Source: ZC4RG29 sp964521255 (GTDB lineage Bacteria > Bacteroidota > Bacteroidia > Cytophagales > Cyclobacteriaceae). From it: DNA of 64,000 nt. How positions within the stretch are numbered: the stretch's first letter is position 1; every line of letters begins with the position of its first letter. The stretch spans positions 18,210 through 82,209 of the forward strand of contig CAZFRM010000020.1 in NCBI GenBank assembly GCA_964521255.1, given 5' to 3'. Under the pieces are notes generated by a model that was not told the DNA's origin, did no database searches, and was given only the letters and a program-made list of their open reading frames with translations. Shown piece by piece: positions 1 through 8,773 of this stretch. Position numbers and translations under genes: made by a program.

Positions 1-1
1 G

Positions 2-1303
2 GTATTGGCTTTGCGAAAGAATGACGATTGGCGCCTGCTCACGTATGCACTTACAGTTTTGATTGCCGACCAGCAGCTTCCCGATTTTTCGATGCAATAT
101 GATGATGTTAAAAAGTGGCCCGCCAAAAATTTAATCTGGGCAAAGCGAAATGGTGAAGAAGCTTTACTGGATAGTAACCTGAATGTTTTGTTTCCATTTG
201 AAAACCGGGAGTTGAAGCCTTTGGGTTTTGGTTTTGAAGCACGCTCGGATAGTAGTGTCAGGATATTTGATTATACCCGCGGTGAGGTGGGAGAATTTCA
301 GAATATAGTAGCCAATTCGAATTGGCTTGGTGTAAAAGTTGATAGTACATGGCAGCTTTTTGATCCATCATCCAAACACTTTCTTAGCAAACCTTTTGAC
401 AGCATTTCATTTGCCGGAATTTTTGCTCTTGGTTACAGGCATGACTCCGTGACTGTATTTTTTGATCGACATAAAAATTTAGCTTTTAAAAATGCGAAGA
501 TTGATTTCCTGGCGGGCAAAGATTCCTCAACTTACTTAGTAGTGATAAATGGCGACAGGCGTTCACTGTTTGACATCGCTGGCAAAAAGTTGTTTGATTT
601 CAATTTCGATAAAATTGAACCTTCTGAAAAAGGACTTTTTATTGTTTCAAAAAAAGGGAAGAAAGGATTGGTATCCGGCGAAGGAAAAATTTTGTTGCCT
701 GCTGTTTACGATGCAATAGGCTATGCAGGGGATAAATACTTGTCGTTGCTGAGAGAAACGAAATTTGGTTTATATGATTTAAAAAACAGAATCGAGATTA
801 AACCTGCTTATGAAAAAAATCTCAGGGAGTATAATCAGCAACTGATTATTGGATATAAGGGAAGAACCTGCGGTATAATTGATACCAGCAATAAAATAAT
901 CATCCCATTTGAATATGAGAACATACAATACTGGAATGATACTGCAGCCTTTGTTCAAAAAAATTCATTGTGGCAATTATTAGAAATAAAAACAAAAAAA
1001 ATTGTTACTGATCAGATCAAAACAATTGCGTTCGTGACTGACACACCCGCAGAGAAAGTTGCGATAGCACAAGAAAATAATGCATTTGGCGTGATTAGTT
1101 CTTCGAGAGGCATTGTGTTACCCTTTTCTTTCACCGATATAGTCAATGTCGGTTCAAAAGAAGACCCCCTTTACTTTACCGAAAAGCATGTGGAGGAGGC
1201 CCAAATTTTTGTTATTATTTACTATGATAAAAATGGCAGGTTGTTGCGTCGGCAGGTATTTGAACCGGAGGAATATGAAAAAATATATTGCTCGAATAAT
1301 TAA
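2..1303 (+). CDS. WG-repeat protein, 5' end outside the window
   Basis: This open frame runs in from the left edge, so the true start is not visible. The first possible start here is a TTG at base 5, which is probably internal. The last two thirds contain degenerate WG-type (KWG) repeats of about 45-50 residues, each ending in a pattern such as KGLVSGEGKILLPAVYDAI, FGLYDLKNRIEIKPAYE or CGIIDTSNKIIIPFEYE. These repeats are known from bacterial surface or periplasmic proteins and are thought to form beta-propeller-like folds that bind partners. No catalytic motif is visible and the substrate or partner is unknown. It ends 51 bases before the start of the downstream phosphatase gene on the same strand. 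The family call is fairly safe; a function cannot be given. Confidence 0.75.
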   Translation, partial: VLALRKNDDWRLLTYALTVLIADQQLPDFSMQYDDVKKWPAKNLIWAKRNGEEALLDSNLNVLFPFENRELKPLGFGFEARSDSSVRIFDYTRGEVGEFQNIVANSNWLGVKVDSTWQLFDPSSKHFLSKPFDSISFAGIFALGYRHDSVTVFFDRHKNLAFKNAKIDFLAGKDSSTYLVVINGDRRSLFDIAGKKLFDFNFDKIEPSEKGLFIVSKKGKKGLVSGEGKILLPAVYDAIGYAGDKYLSLLRETKFGLYDLKNRIEIKPAYEKNLREYNQQLIIGYKGRTCGIIDTSNKIIIPFEYENIQYWNDTAAFVQKNSLWQLLEIKTKKIVTDQIKTIAFVTDTPAEKVAIAQENNAFGVISSSRGIVLPFSFTDIVNVGSKEDPLYFTEKHVEEAQIFVIIYYDKNGRLLRRQVFEPEEYEKIYCSNN

Positions 1304-1354
1304 TACAGATTTAAAATTCGGAATAGTATATTGTACCTTTTAACAGGTACCCCT

Positions 1355-2989
1355 ATGGTCAGAAATATTGCATGGCTTCTATTTTCCACATTAGTAACGA
1401 TAGGATATGCGCAGGAAAGTCGGCCACGTCTTGTAGTAGGCATTGTGGTGGATCAGATGCGTTATGAATATCTCGAAAGATTTCAACCTAAGTTTGGAGA
1501 GGGTGGATTCAAGCGAATGATGAATGGAGGTTTTAATTTGAAGAACGCCCATTATAATTATGTGCCCACCATTACCGGTCCAGGCCATGCATCGATTTTT
1601 ACAGGTACAACACCTGCCGTTCATGGAATTATCGGCAATGATTGGTATGACAAAAATTTAAAACGTGGCGTAAATTGTGTTGGTGATCCGACGCGTGAAT
1701 CTGTGGGAGTAAAAAGTAAGGAAGGTCATGTTTCTCCCTGGCGATTATTATCCACCACCATTACAGACGAATTAAAACTTGCTACGCAAAAAAGATCAAA
1801 AGTAATCGGTATCTCTATTAAAGACAGAGGGGCTGTGCTTCCGGCGGGTCACATGGCTGATGGTGCTTATTGGTTTGAGGATGCCTCAGGTACATTTATT
1901 TCCAGCACGTATTATCTTTCCAAACTCCCAACATGGGTTGAGACTTTTAACAAACAGGGATTGCCCGCAAAATATTTATCACAACCCTGGACTACACTTT
2001 ATCCTATAGAGCAATATGTTGAAAGCGGGCCTGATGATAGTCCGTATGAAGTCAAGCTGGCCGGCAAAGCGAAGCCTGTCTTTCCTTATAAATATGAGGT
2101 TAACGACAAGACAGGTTATAGTGCATTAAAGGTCACACCTTTTTGCAATGATTTCCTTACAGAATTTGCCAAGTCTGCTATTGAAGGCGAAAAACTTGGG
2201 CAAGGAGCTTACACTGATTTTCTTACTATTTCTTATTCAACTACAGATGCCATCGGTCATGCTACAGGGCCAAATTCAGTAGAGATCGAAGATGTCTACC
2301 TAAGATTGGATAAGAACATTGAAGATATTCTTAAGCGATTGGATGAAAAAGTAGGAGAGGGTAACTATGTTGTTTTTATTACCGCTGATCATGCCGTATC
2401 GGATGTGGCGCAATACTTAAAAGACAATAGAATACCAGCGGGATATTTTAGTGGTGCCTTCGTTGAATCTGGTTTGAAAGAATATCTTAAGAAATATTTT
2501 CCCGATCGGGATCTGATTGAAAAGATCAGCAATGATCAGATTTTTTTTAACAGTGATTTATTCCAAACCAATCCCAGAAATTCAGGTGTGGAATTTTTGA
2601 TTGCCTCTGAGTTGATTGCTAAATATATGCTCACCATTGACGGTGTTGCCAATGTGTTTACAGAAAGTGTTATAAGACAAGGCCGTTATGATGAAAGTGG
2701 AATAAAGGGAATGGTAATCCGTGGTCATCATGCAAAACGTTCAGGCGATATTTCTTTTGTATTAGAACCCGGCTGGTATTCGGCAGGCCAGGTTCCCGGA
2801 ACAACACACGGTTCTCCTTATACGTATGACACCCACATCCCCATACTTTTCTATGGAAGTGGAATAAAGAAAGGCTCATCAGTACGTTATCATACCATTA
2901 CCGATATTGCTCCAACCCTCTCGATATTACTTAAAATAAAATTTCCCAGTGGATGCACCGGCCAGCCGGTAGCTGAGTTGTTTGAGTAA
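1355..2989 (+). CDS. PafA-like alkaline phosphatase / phosphodiesterase-superfamily enzyme
   Basis: Exported metallophosphatase of the alkaline phosphatase / nucleotide pyrophosphatase superfamily. The ATG at 1355 is chosen over the in-frame TTG at 1331 because it gives a clean signal peptide (MVRNIAWLLFSTLVTIGYAQ). Superfamily landmarks appear in order: the first metal aspartate in VVDQM (D33), the threonine nucleophile in TITGPGHASIFTG (T74), TDAIGHATGP (metal Asp and His), ITADHAVSDV (Asp-His pair) and THGSPYTYDTHIPIL near the C terminus. The length (544 residues) and motif spacing fit the PafA phosphate-irrepressible phosphomonoesterases of Bacteroidota. Likely role: releasing phosphate from organic phosphomonoesters in the periplasm. 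The exact substrate is inferred from family. Its stop codon touches the outer arm of a palindromic element. Confidence 0.87.
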   Translation: MVRNIAWLLFSTLVTIGYAQESRPRLVVGIVVDQMRYEYLERFQPKFGEGGFKRMMNGGFNLKNAHYNYVPTITGPGHASIFTGTTPAVHGIIGNDWYDKNLKRGVNCVGDPTRESVGVKSKEGHVSPWRLLSTTITDELKLATQKRSKVIGISIKDRGAVLPAGHMADGAYWFEDASGTFISSTYYLSKLPTWVETFNKQGLPAKYLSQPWTTLYPIEQYVESGPDDSPYEVKLAGKAKPVFPYKYEVNDKTGYSALKVTPFCNDFLTEFAKSAIEGEKLGQGAYTDFLTISYSTTDAIGHATGPNSVEIEDVYLRLDKNIEDILKRLDEKVGEGNYVVFITADHAVSDVAQYLKDNRIPAGYFSGAFVESGLKEYLKKYFPDRDLIEKISNDQIFFNSDLFQTNPRNSGVEFLIASELIAKYMLTIDGVANVFTESVIRQGRYDESGIKGMVIRGHHAKRSGDISFVLEPGWYSAGQVPGTTHGSPYTYDTHIPILFYGSGIKKGSSVRYHTITDIAPTLSILLKIKFPSGCTGQPVAELFE

Positions 2990-2998
2990 AGTTATCAG

Positions 2999-3112
2999 TT
3001 AAGGGCATCTCTAAAAACCTCCGCTGTCCTTCTCCTTTCGGAGAAGGGAAGGGATGAGCCTGCCTGCTGCAAGCAGGGCCAATAAAAAAATAGTTTTTAG
3101 AGATGCCCTTAA
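2999..3112. repeat. 114-bp MITE-like palindromic element, copy 1
   Basis: The element has perfect 20-base terminal inverted repeats that begin TTAAGGGCATCTC. Its interior holds two further hairpins, one around CTCCTTTCGGAG and one around GCCTGCTGCAAGCAGGGC. Copy 2, at 36225-36338, has the same length and is inverted relative to this copy. A further 12-base inverted repeat (AAGTTATCAGTT at 2989-3000, complement at 3121-3132) encloses this copy. No coding capacity is seen. The TTAA at both ends could be a target duplication. In the plus-strand context it sits between two co-directional genes and may also act in transcription termination. Confidence 0.85.
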
Positions 3113-3163
3113 TAGTTGAAAACTGATAACTTATAACCGATAACTTAATAACTATTAACCTAA

Positions 3164-4573
3164 ATGGAAGAGAAGAATTTTAAGCCTGTACTCGGCCTCT
3201 GGGATGGTACTATGCTCGTAGCCGGATCGATGATCGGATCAGGCATTTTTATCGTTAGCGCTGACATGGTTCGAAATGTGGGAAGTTCCGGATGGCTCAT
3301 TGCAGTGTGGGCTATCACCGGTTTCATGACCATCACGGCTGCAGTAAGTTATGGTGAGTTAAGTGGTATGTTTCCGAAAGCCGGTGGTCAGTATGTTTAC
3401 CTTCGCGAAGCCTACAACCCCCTAATTGCATTTTTATATGGATGGAGTTTCTTTGCTGTTATTCAAACGGGTACTATCGCTGCTGTTGGTGTGGCGTTTG
3501 CCAAGTTCATGGCGTATCTCGTACCTGCAGTCAGGGAAGATATTGTTCTTGCCGATATTGGATTTCTAAAAATTTCACCGGCTCAACTGGTTTCCATTCT
3601 TGTAATTATAGTGCTTACCTATATCAATTCAAGAGGTGTTAAAGAAGGAAAGGTCATTCAAACTACATTCACTGTTACTAAAATATTGAGTCTCTTTGCA
3701 CTCATCGCTTTTGGATTGATCTTGATGAACGCCGAAGTGTGGAAGGCAAACTGGACTGATCCATGGAACCTTCATCATTTGAGCGCTGATGGTGGAATGG
3801 AAAAATATCTAACCGCGGCTGCGTTTGGTGCTATCGCAGCTGCTATGGTTGGTTCGCTTTTCAGCAGCGACGCATGGAACAGCGTGACTTTCATAGCGGG
3901 GGAAATGAAGAACCCACAACGTAATATCGGACTGAGCCTGTTCCTGGGTACCTTGTTAGTTTGTATTGTGTACATCCTTGCAAACATCATGTTTACCGCT
4001 GTTCTTCCTATGCATGATATTGCCTTTGCAGAAAAAGATCGTGTGGGGGTAGCGGTTTCAAATGTAATCTTCGGTGATGTGGGTACGATCATCATCGCGT
4101 TGATGATCATGGTATCTACATTTGGTTGTAACAATGGATTGATCCTTGCCGGTGCACGCGTGTATTTTACTATGGCGCGCGACGGTTTATTTTTTCGTCA
4201 TGTAGGTGAGTTGAATAAATTTGCTGTTCCTCAGCGTGCATTATGGATTCAATGTTTGTTAGCCTGTATCTGGAGTATCAGTGGAAAGTATGGCGATCTG
4301 TTGGATATGATCTCTTGTGTGGTAGTTATGTTTTATATTCTCACCATCATTGGAATTTTTGTTTTAAGAAAGAGCAAACCAGATATTGCCCGCCCTTATC
4401 GTGCATTCGGTTATCCTGTACTTCCTATAATTTATATTGTAATGGGCCTGACGTTTTGTGTACTGCTGGTGATATACAAACCAACGTATACCTGGCCTGG
4501 ATTAATAATTGTTTCGCTGGGGATTCCGCTTTATTATTTTGCTATTCATCAGAAGAAAGTTCATTCCAACTGA
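3164..4573 (+). CDS. APC-superfamily amino acid permease
   Basis: Integral inner-membrane transporter of the amino acid-polyamine-organocation (APC) superfamily, with about 12 hydrophobic helices across 469 residues. The N-terminal consensus GTMLVAGSMIGSGIFIVSADM (split here over two helices' ends) contains the unwound TM1 glycine motif GSGIF used for substrate binding. MFPKAGGQYVYLREAYNPL is the conserved stretch after TM2. The protein resembles the LAT-like branch, so import or exchange of neutral amino acids is the likely role; the substrate cannot be read from the sequence. ATG start at 3164. The last 13 bases overlap the 3' end of the convergent SDR gene. Confidence 0.88.
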   Translation: MEEKNFKPVLGLWDGTMLVAGSMIGSGIFIVSADMVRNVGSSGWLIAVWAITGFMTITAAVSYGELSGMFPKAGGQYVYLREAYNPLIAFLYGWSFFAVIQTGTIAAVGVAFAKFMAYLVPAVREDIVLADIGFLKISPAQLVSILVIIVLTYINSRGVKEGKVIQTTFTVTKILSLFALIAFGLILMNAEVWKANWTDPWNLHHLSADGGMEKYLTAAAFGAIAAAMVGSLFSSDAWNSVTFIAGEMKNPQRNIGLSLFLGTLLVCIVYILANIMFTAVLPMHDIAFAEKDRVGVAVSNVIFGDVGTIIIALMIMVSTFGCNNGLILAGARVYFTMARDGLFFRHVGELNKFAVPQRALWIQCLLACIWSISGKYGDLLDMISCVVVMFYILTIIGIFVLRKSKPDIARPYRAFGYPVLPIIYIVMGLTFCVLLVIYKPTYTWPGLIIVSLGIPLYYFAIHQKKVHSN

Positions 4574-5454
4574 GAAGCGACAATAGCAAGGCCTTCTTCA
4601 AATGAATGAGGCTCATAACCAAGTTGAACACGTGCCTTTTCAATGATGAATCCTGTCTTCGGTGGCCTTCGTGCCGGCTGTGTAAATGCTGTTGAATCGG
4701 TTTCAGTAATAAAAGATTCATCGAGATGAAAATACCGGGCCGTTTTGATTGCTATTTGATAAGGGTTTAGAAAATCCTTCCCGGAAATGTGAAAGATCCC
4801 TTTAGCTTTTTTTCTTGCTGCAAGATAACATCCCATGGCAAGGTCTTCTGCCAGCGTAGGCGTTCGCCATTGATCGCTCACTACACGAATGTTCTTCTTC
4901 GCTTCCAGACTACTCTTCACCCAAAGAACAATATTCGTACGGCTCATGTCTTCCGTTACACCATAGACTAAAACTGTTCGTATGATGCACCACGATATCG
5001 AACTTTTTAATAATAGCTCTTCAGCAGCAAGTTTGCTTGAACCATAATAACTGATGGGATTTGGTTTTGCATTTTCATCCAGCGGACCGTACGTGCCGTC
5101 GAAAATAAAATCAGTAGAAAGGTGAATGAGATGTGTGTCTATTTTGGAACATGCATTAATCAGATTTTCTACCGATAACACATTTGCTTTCCAACAAGCT
5201 TCGTGATTTAATTCACATTCATCAACCTGTGTCATCGCAGCGGTGTTGATGATCACATCCGGATGAGTAGCCATTAATACACCGTTAACCTCATCTGCAT
5301 TGGTGATGTCCATTAAATGAAATTCTCCTCGCGTGAGTGTGGGGATAAGTTTATTTCTTGCTGTAGCTATCAAAGAAACATCATCGTCTTTTTGTAAAAG
5401 GGCGACAAGTTTTTGTCCCAACAAACCATTTGCACCGGTTATAAGAATTTTCAT
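4561..5454 (-). CDS. dTDP-4-dehydrorhamnose-reductase-like SDR (RmlD/RfbD family)
   Basis: Extended short-chain dehydrogenase of 297 residues. The N-terminal Rossmann motif MKILITGANGLLGQKL binds NAD(P)H, and YYGSSKLAAEE supplies the catalytic YxxxK pair. INTAAMTQVDECE and HLSTDFIFDGTYGPLDE are typical of the RmlD/RfbD branch that makes dTDP-L-rhamnose. No other rhamnose genes (rmlA, rmlB, rmlC) are next to it, so it may act on another nucleotide sugar or as a stand-alone sugar-nucleotide reductase. It converges on and overlaps the permease gene by 13 bases. The family call is firm; the specific substrate is not. Confidence 0.83.
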   Translation of the reverse strand: MKILITGANGLLGQKLVALLQKDDDVSLIATARNKLIPTLTRGEFHLMDITNADEVNGVLMATHPDVIINTAAMTQVDECELNHEACWKANVLSVENLINACSKIDTHLIHLSTDFIFDGTYGPLDENAKPNPISYYGSSKLAAEELLLKSSISWCIIRTVLVYGVTEDMSRTNIVLWVKSSLEAKKNIRVVSDQWRTPTLAEDLAMGCYLAARKKAKGIFHISGKDFLNPYQIAIKTARYFHLDESFITETDSTAFTQPARRPPKTGFIIEKARVQLGYEPHSFEEGLAIVASQLE

Positions 5455-5497
5455 GTGATTTAATGATTGAAAAAAATTTAGGATAGACCTTTAAGTG

Positions 5498-6322
5498 TTA
5501 TGGTTTACCCAATTTCTTAAGCGATATATTATTGAGTAACGATTTCATCTGCATAATCGCTACGCGGTTTAATTGCGTAAGCCTTTCAGTTTGCGACAAA
5601 CCCTGGTGAATAAGAACAGCATTAATACTTTCCAGGTTAGACAGCACTACTAATTGTTCGAGACTTGCATGGTCACGTATGTTTCCATCAAGTTTTGGAT
5701 TTTGCTCACGCCATTCTTTGGCGGTTTTACCAAATAAGGAAACATTAAGCAAATCTGCTTCGTTGGCATAAGTAAAATTGATTTGCGTTTTACTCAGCGT
5801 GGGTGGAAGAAGTTTTTCTTTGATAGCATCCGTATGGATTCGATAATTTACTTTTGCCAGCGTCCGTTGTAAGTTCCAATCTAATTTCAGCCGGTTGTTT
5901 TCATCATCTTTCAGCCGTTGAAATTCTTTGATAAGGTAGAGTTTGAATTCTGCACTAAGCCAACTGCCAAACTCAAATGCGATATCACGGTGCGCAAAAG
6001 TGCCTCCCCTGTACCTTCCTGATTTTGAAATTAAGCCAATTGCATTGGTTGATTCTATCCATTTCTTGGGAGATAACCAAAAGCTATTTAATCCAGCCTG
6101 TTTTTTAAACCCCTCGAATTCGAGGGGTTTAAAATTGGGATTGTTTATTTGCTCCCAAATGCCCAGAAACTCAATGGTATTCCGATTTCTTAGCCAGTTT
6201 GTGATGATTGATTCATCTCCAAAACTCTTTATCATATCCGTCAAAGAAATGTAATCGGTGTCAAGATGGTTTATAATGGTGATCGAAGCCCCTTTAACTG
6301 TAATTGATTTACTTTCTGGCAT
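5498..6322 (-). CDS. KilA-N domain protein
   Basis: A 274-residue protein whose first half is a KilA-N domain: YISLTDMIKSFGDESIITNWLRNRNTIEFLG, then WIESTNAIGLISKSGRYRGGTFAHRDIAFEFGSWLSAEFKLYLIKEFQRL (given here as two segments of one motif). KilA-N is a DNA-binding fold common in phages and in stand-alone bacterial genes. The C-terminal half is helical, with no domain I recognise. The ATG at 6322 is preferred over the in-frame TTG at 6337. A perfect 32-base DNA palindrome (6103-6134) lies inside the domain. No phage genes surround it. Its target and role are unknown. Confidence 0.85.
   Translation of the reverse strand: MPESKSITVKGASITIINHLDTDYISLTDMIKSFGDESIITNWLRNRNTIEFLGIWEQINNPNFKPLEFEGFKKQAGLNSFWLSPKKWIESTNAIGLISKSGRYRGGTFAHRDIAFEFGSWLSAEFKLYLIKEFQRLKDDENNRLKLDWNLQRTLAKVNYRIHTDAIKEKLLPPTLSKTQINFTYANEADLLNVSLFGKTAKEWREQNPKLDGNIRDHASLEQLVVLSNLESINAVLIHQGLSQTERLTQLNRVAIMQMKSLLNNISLKKLGKP
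6103..6134. repeat. 32-bp perfect palindrome inside the KilA-N gene
   Basis: Every base from 6103 to 6134 pairs with its mirror around the EcoRI-like centre GAATTC, with the arm reading TTTTAAACCCCTCGAA. It encodes the FKPLEFEGF part of the KilA-N domain. A 16-bp perfect arm is far beyond chance in coding sequence. It could be a small inserted palindromic element kept in frame, or a binding site for the protein itself. Confidence 0.8.
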
Positions 6323-6385
6323 GGATATATTTTTCAACTATTCTTCCTGCTAACTTGATTTGGTGTAAGTATTATCCGTTCATCG

Positions 6386-7252
6386 TCAGTTAGCTGGATA
6401 AACATAACCATACAACTTCTCAATTTTCTTCTTTGACAATTCCTCCACTTTTACAGTCATACGTATATCGTCTAATGGACGATCCGATTCATCAACTGGT
6501 TGTTCAGCAATCCAGTCAATGATTTCAATACCTTTAATTACTTTTCCGAATACGGTATATCCACCATCAAGATGGGGCGCCCCGCCAATGGTCTCGTAAA
6601 CAGCCAGCCTTTCTTCAGAAACATCTTTTTCCACTTTCAATCCGGTTTCTCTTTCAATTCTACCTTTCAGGCTAAATACTTTTGCTTCGTATGCTTTCAT
6701 ATCGCCTGACTGATAAAGCCTGGAAAGCGTATCGAACAATGCTTCATTACCTGGAATCATAAGAATTTGCTGAAGACCTTTGTTGAGAAGAACTTGATCA
6801 ACTTTTAATTCTTCCGGTTTAAATTTTTTTCCCTGAACAATATAAAACTGACTACCACTGGATGCTTTGGAAGGGTTTTGCTCGTCACCCAAACGTGCCG
6901 CAGACAAAACACCTCTTTCATGAAAAAATTTAGGATTGATCTCCGCATCAATGGTATAACCCGGACCACCATTGCCAAGCCGATCGCCGAGCTTTGCACG
7001 TTTTGAATTAGGATCGCCTCCCTGGATCATAAATTCTTTTATCACCCGGTGGAACAGGAGACTGTCAAAATAATGTTCTTTTGCCAGCTTGATGAAATTA
7101 GCCTTATGCTTCGGGGTTTCATCATAGAGAAGGACAACCATTTCGCCATATTTTGTTTTGATGGTTACCACATGATCTTTATTTTGAGCACAACTGGTTA
7201 CAATACAGTATGTGAAAATCAGGGATGCGAATACGAAAACAGGCTTTGCCAT
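6386..7252 (-). CDS. Lipoprotein peptidyl-prolyl cis-trans isomerase (cyclophilin type)
   Basis: Cyclophilin-type prolyl isomerase that should assist protein folding in the periplasm. The ATG at 7252 is chosen instead of the longer frame to 7318 because it starts a lipoprotein signal (MAKPVFVFASLIFTYCIVTSC, lipobox at residues 18-21). Cyclophilin motifs follow: FHRVIKEFMIQGGDP, then GGPGYTIDAE, then GSQFYIVQGK, and YTVFGKVIKGIEIIDWIA near the end. Between the FYIV strand and the TVFGKV strand there is a helical insert of roughly 70 residues rich in K and E, a form often seen in Bacteroidota. Lies upstream of, and on the same strand as, the KilA-N gene, with a gap of 63 bases. Confidence 0.9.
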   Translation of the reverse strand: MAKPVFVFASLIFTYCIVTSCAQNKDHVVTIKTKYGEMVVLLYDETPKHKANFIKLAKEHYFDSLLFHRVIKEFMIQGGDPNSKRAKLGDRLGNGGPGYTIDAEINPKFFHERGVLSAARLGDEQNPSKASSGSQFYIVQGKKFKPEELKVDQVLLNKGLQQILMIPGNEALFDTLSRLYQSGDMKAYEAKVFSLKGRIERETGLKVEKDVSEERLAVYETIGGAPHLDGGYTVFGKVIKGIEIIDWIAEQPVDESDRPLDDIRMTVKVEELSKKKIEKLYGYVYPAN

Positions 7253-7430
7253 ACCAAATAAATTTAATTCTCCTGTGCGTCCGGTAATAACGACTTTACC
7301 GTTTATGCATGACCACAAATCTAATAAACTATTCCACTGTTGAAAAAATAGCCTGGGATTCTTTAATAAAACTTTGCTGCCTGCAAAAATAGTTTAAGAT
7401 ACCCTTACCTGATAAGGTATCATTGAATTT

Positions 7431-7928
7431 CTAGTCCTCTTTCTTAAAGTCAATTGATGTTGAATTTACGCAGTAACGCAGGCCCGTAAGGGTAGGCCCA
7501 TCGTCAAACAAGTGGCCCAGGTGAGAGCCACAGCGCGCGCAAAGAATTTCAGTGCGCACCATGCCGTGTGAACGGTCTTCAACTTTCTTAACTTTTCCAC
7601 CGGCTATCTCTTTGTCGAAACTAGGCCAGCCGCAGTTTGAATCGAATTTCATTTCTGAAGTGAAGAGCTCGACGCCACAACCGGCACAGGAGTAAACTCC
7701 TTTTTCTTTATGAAGATTATATTTTCCCGTAAAGGGTCTGTCCGTTCCTTTTTCTCTTAGTATATAGTATTGCTCCGGTGTGAGCATGGCTTTCCATTCT
7801 TCATCGGTTCGTTTGATAACAGTGCCATCATCTTTTGAAGGTTTTTGTTTTTCCATATCCTGCGACTGACTGTTACCTGAACAGGAAAACAGTATTGTAA
7901 TAGCGATCAGTAAAAGCAACTTTTGCAT
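7431..7928 (-). CDS. msrB: Peptide methionine (R)-S-oxide reductase, lipoprotein form
   Basis: Reduces methionine-R-sulfoxide in oxidised proteins. The N terminus is a lipoprotein signal (LLLIAITILFSCSGNSQSQ), so the enzyme should work outside the cytoplasm. The MsrB core is complete: the first zinc CxxC in YSCAGCGVELF, then NCGWPSFDKEI, the second zinc CxxC in ILCARCGSHLGHLFDDGP, and the catalytic cysteine in LRYCVNSTSIDF. The length after the signal (about 145 residues) is normal for a single-domain MsrB. No MsrA domain is fused or adjacent. ATG start at 7928. Confidence 0.94.
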   Translation of the reverse strand: MQKLLLLIAITILFSCSGNSQSQDMEKQKPSKDDGTVIKRTDEEWKAMLTPEQYYILREKGTDRPFTGKYNLHKEKGVYSCAGCGVELFTSEMKFDSNCGWPSFDKEIAGGKVKKVEDRSHGMVRTEILCARCGSHLGHLFDDGPTLTGLRYCVNSTSIDFKKED

Positions 7929-8111
7929 GGTTCTTCGATTTATAAATCCAAACGTTAATGACCAAATTTTAGTTTTTGAAAATTGTCGCGGACGTTACAA
8001 AGTGCTACAATTTTATGGCGGAAGATGCTACTGTAAGCAACTCCAATACATACGTAAAATTGAAGCATGGCGGATTTTTTACCTATTAATTCAGGAAATA
8101 TTGTGAGTGTA

Positions 8112-8140
8112 TTTGATATTTATTTAATGGGTTATCTTTG
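8112..8140 (+). promoter_or_regulatory. Bacteroidota-type promoter
   Basis: A -33 box TTTG at 8112-8115 and a -7 box TATCTTTG at 8133-8140 are separated by 17 bases, matching the known Bacteroidota consensus TTG-N17-23-TAnnTTTG. Transcription would begin near 8147. That supports the ATG at 8173 over the in-frame start at 8146 for the next gene. Confidence 0.6.
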
Positions 8141-8172
8141 AATTTTTGTGCGCCAGGCAGCTGGGCAGAGTG

Positions 8173-8487
8173 ATGATCAGTACAAAAGATATACACGAAA
8201 GAATTGAATCGGACTTTGGGGACAAGGCCTCAGAAGTTATTAGGATTCTTGATGATGCAATTTTGAAGGCTGACTATTTGAATCACAATAGAATCATTCG
8301 GTGCATTTTATTCTTGGCGGACAAAGACATTGAGAAACTAAAAAGGAATATCGACACTGCCACATATGACCCGCGAGACGTAATGTTGTGGGCCGAGTAC
8401 ACAAACCAAGGACAAGGAGCAAATATAAAACGGATTAGGGACTTCAATAAATCATTTGACCTAGCTGACAAAGACGTAGAAGAATAG
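8173..8487 (+). CDS. Small hypothetical protein, accessory region
   Basis: A 104-residue soluble, charged and mostly helical protein (MISTKDIHERIESDFG ... FNKSFDLADKDVEE) with no signal peptide or membrane segment. I do not recognise its family. The start at 8173 follows a well-placed promoter at 8112-8140; the longer frame from 8146 would begin at the predicted transcription start and is less likely. It stands alone, with 244 bases before it and 286 bases after it, in a patch of accessory genes. Function unknown. Confidence 0.6.
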   Translation: MISTKDIHERIESDFGDKASEVIRILDDAILKADYLNHNRIIRCILFLADKDIEKLKRNIDTATYDPRDVMLWAEYTNQGQGANIKRIRDFNKSFDLADKDVEE

Positions 8488-8570
8488 AGGTGGTGGAAAC
8501 TGACCAGCGAACAACACAAAGCTATAAGTCATTGCCGGATTAAGTGTACACGAAAAGCGTTATCTTCAAG

Positions 8571-8671
8571 CAACGTTTGGTCTCATGGGACAGAGTCGGC
8601 AGGTCGCGCTAAACATTCCCTTAGATCATTTTTAGTGCTCCTATTCTGGCATGCTTTATAGCCAAACGTTG
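8571..8671. repeat. Widely spaced inverted repeat in an intergenic region
   Basis: CAACGTTTGG at 8571-8580 is repeated in exact inverse as CCAAACGTTG at 8662-8671. The arms and spacing recall the folded recombination sites of integron cassettes, but the GTTRRRY core is not matched. The rest of the 8488-8773 gap shows nothing else I can name. Confidence 0.45.
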
Positions 8672-8773
8672 GTGGCAATTACTTCTGGTTCAGCTTTGTG
8701 ACTTAGAACACAGTTAAGCATTAAGAGATTTAAAACTGTAGGTATGGGCCTAGTCCGGAAAGTCCCCGAGAAC

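Noticed and set aside
5498..6322. Prophage remnant suggested by the KilA-N gene
   Set aside because: No capsid, tail, integrase or lysis genes are near. KilA-N genes are common outside phages.
8571..8671. Integron attC-like site in the accessory region
   Set aside because: The arms are perfect inverse repeats, but neither arm contains the GTTRRRY / RYYYAAC cores. No integrase gene is present and the neighbouring genes lack similar sites.
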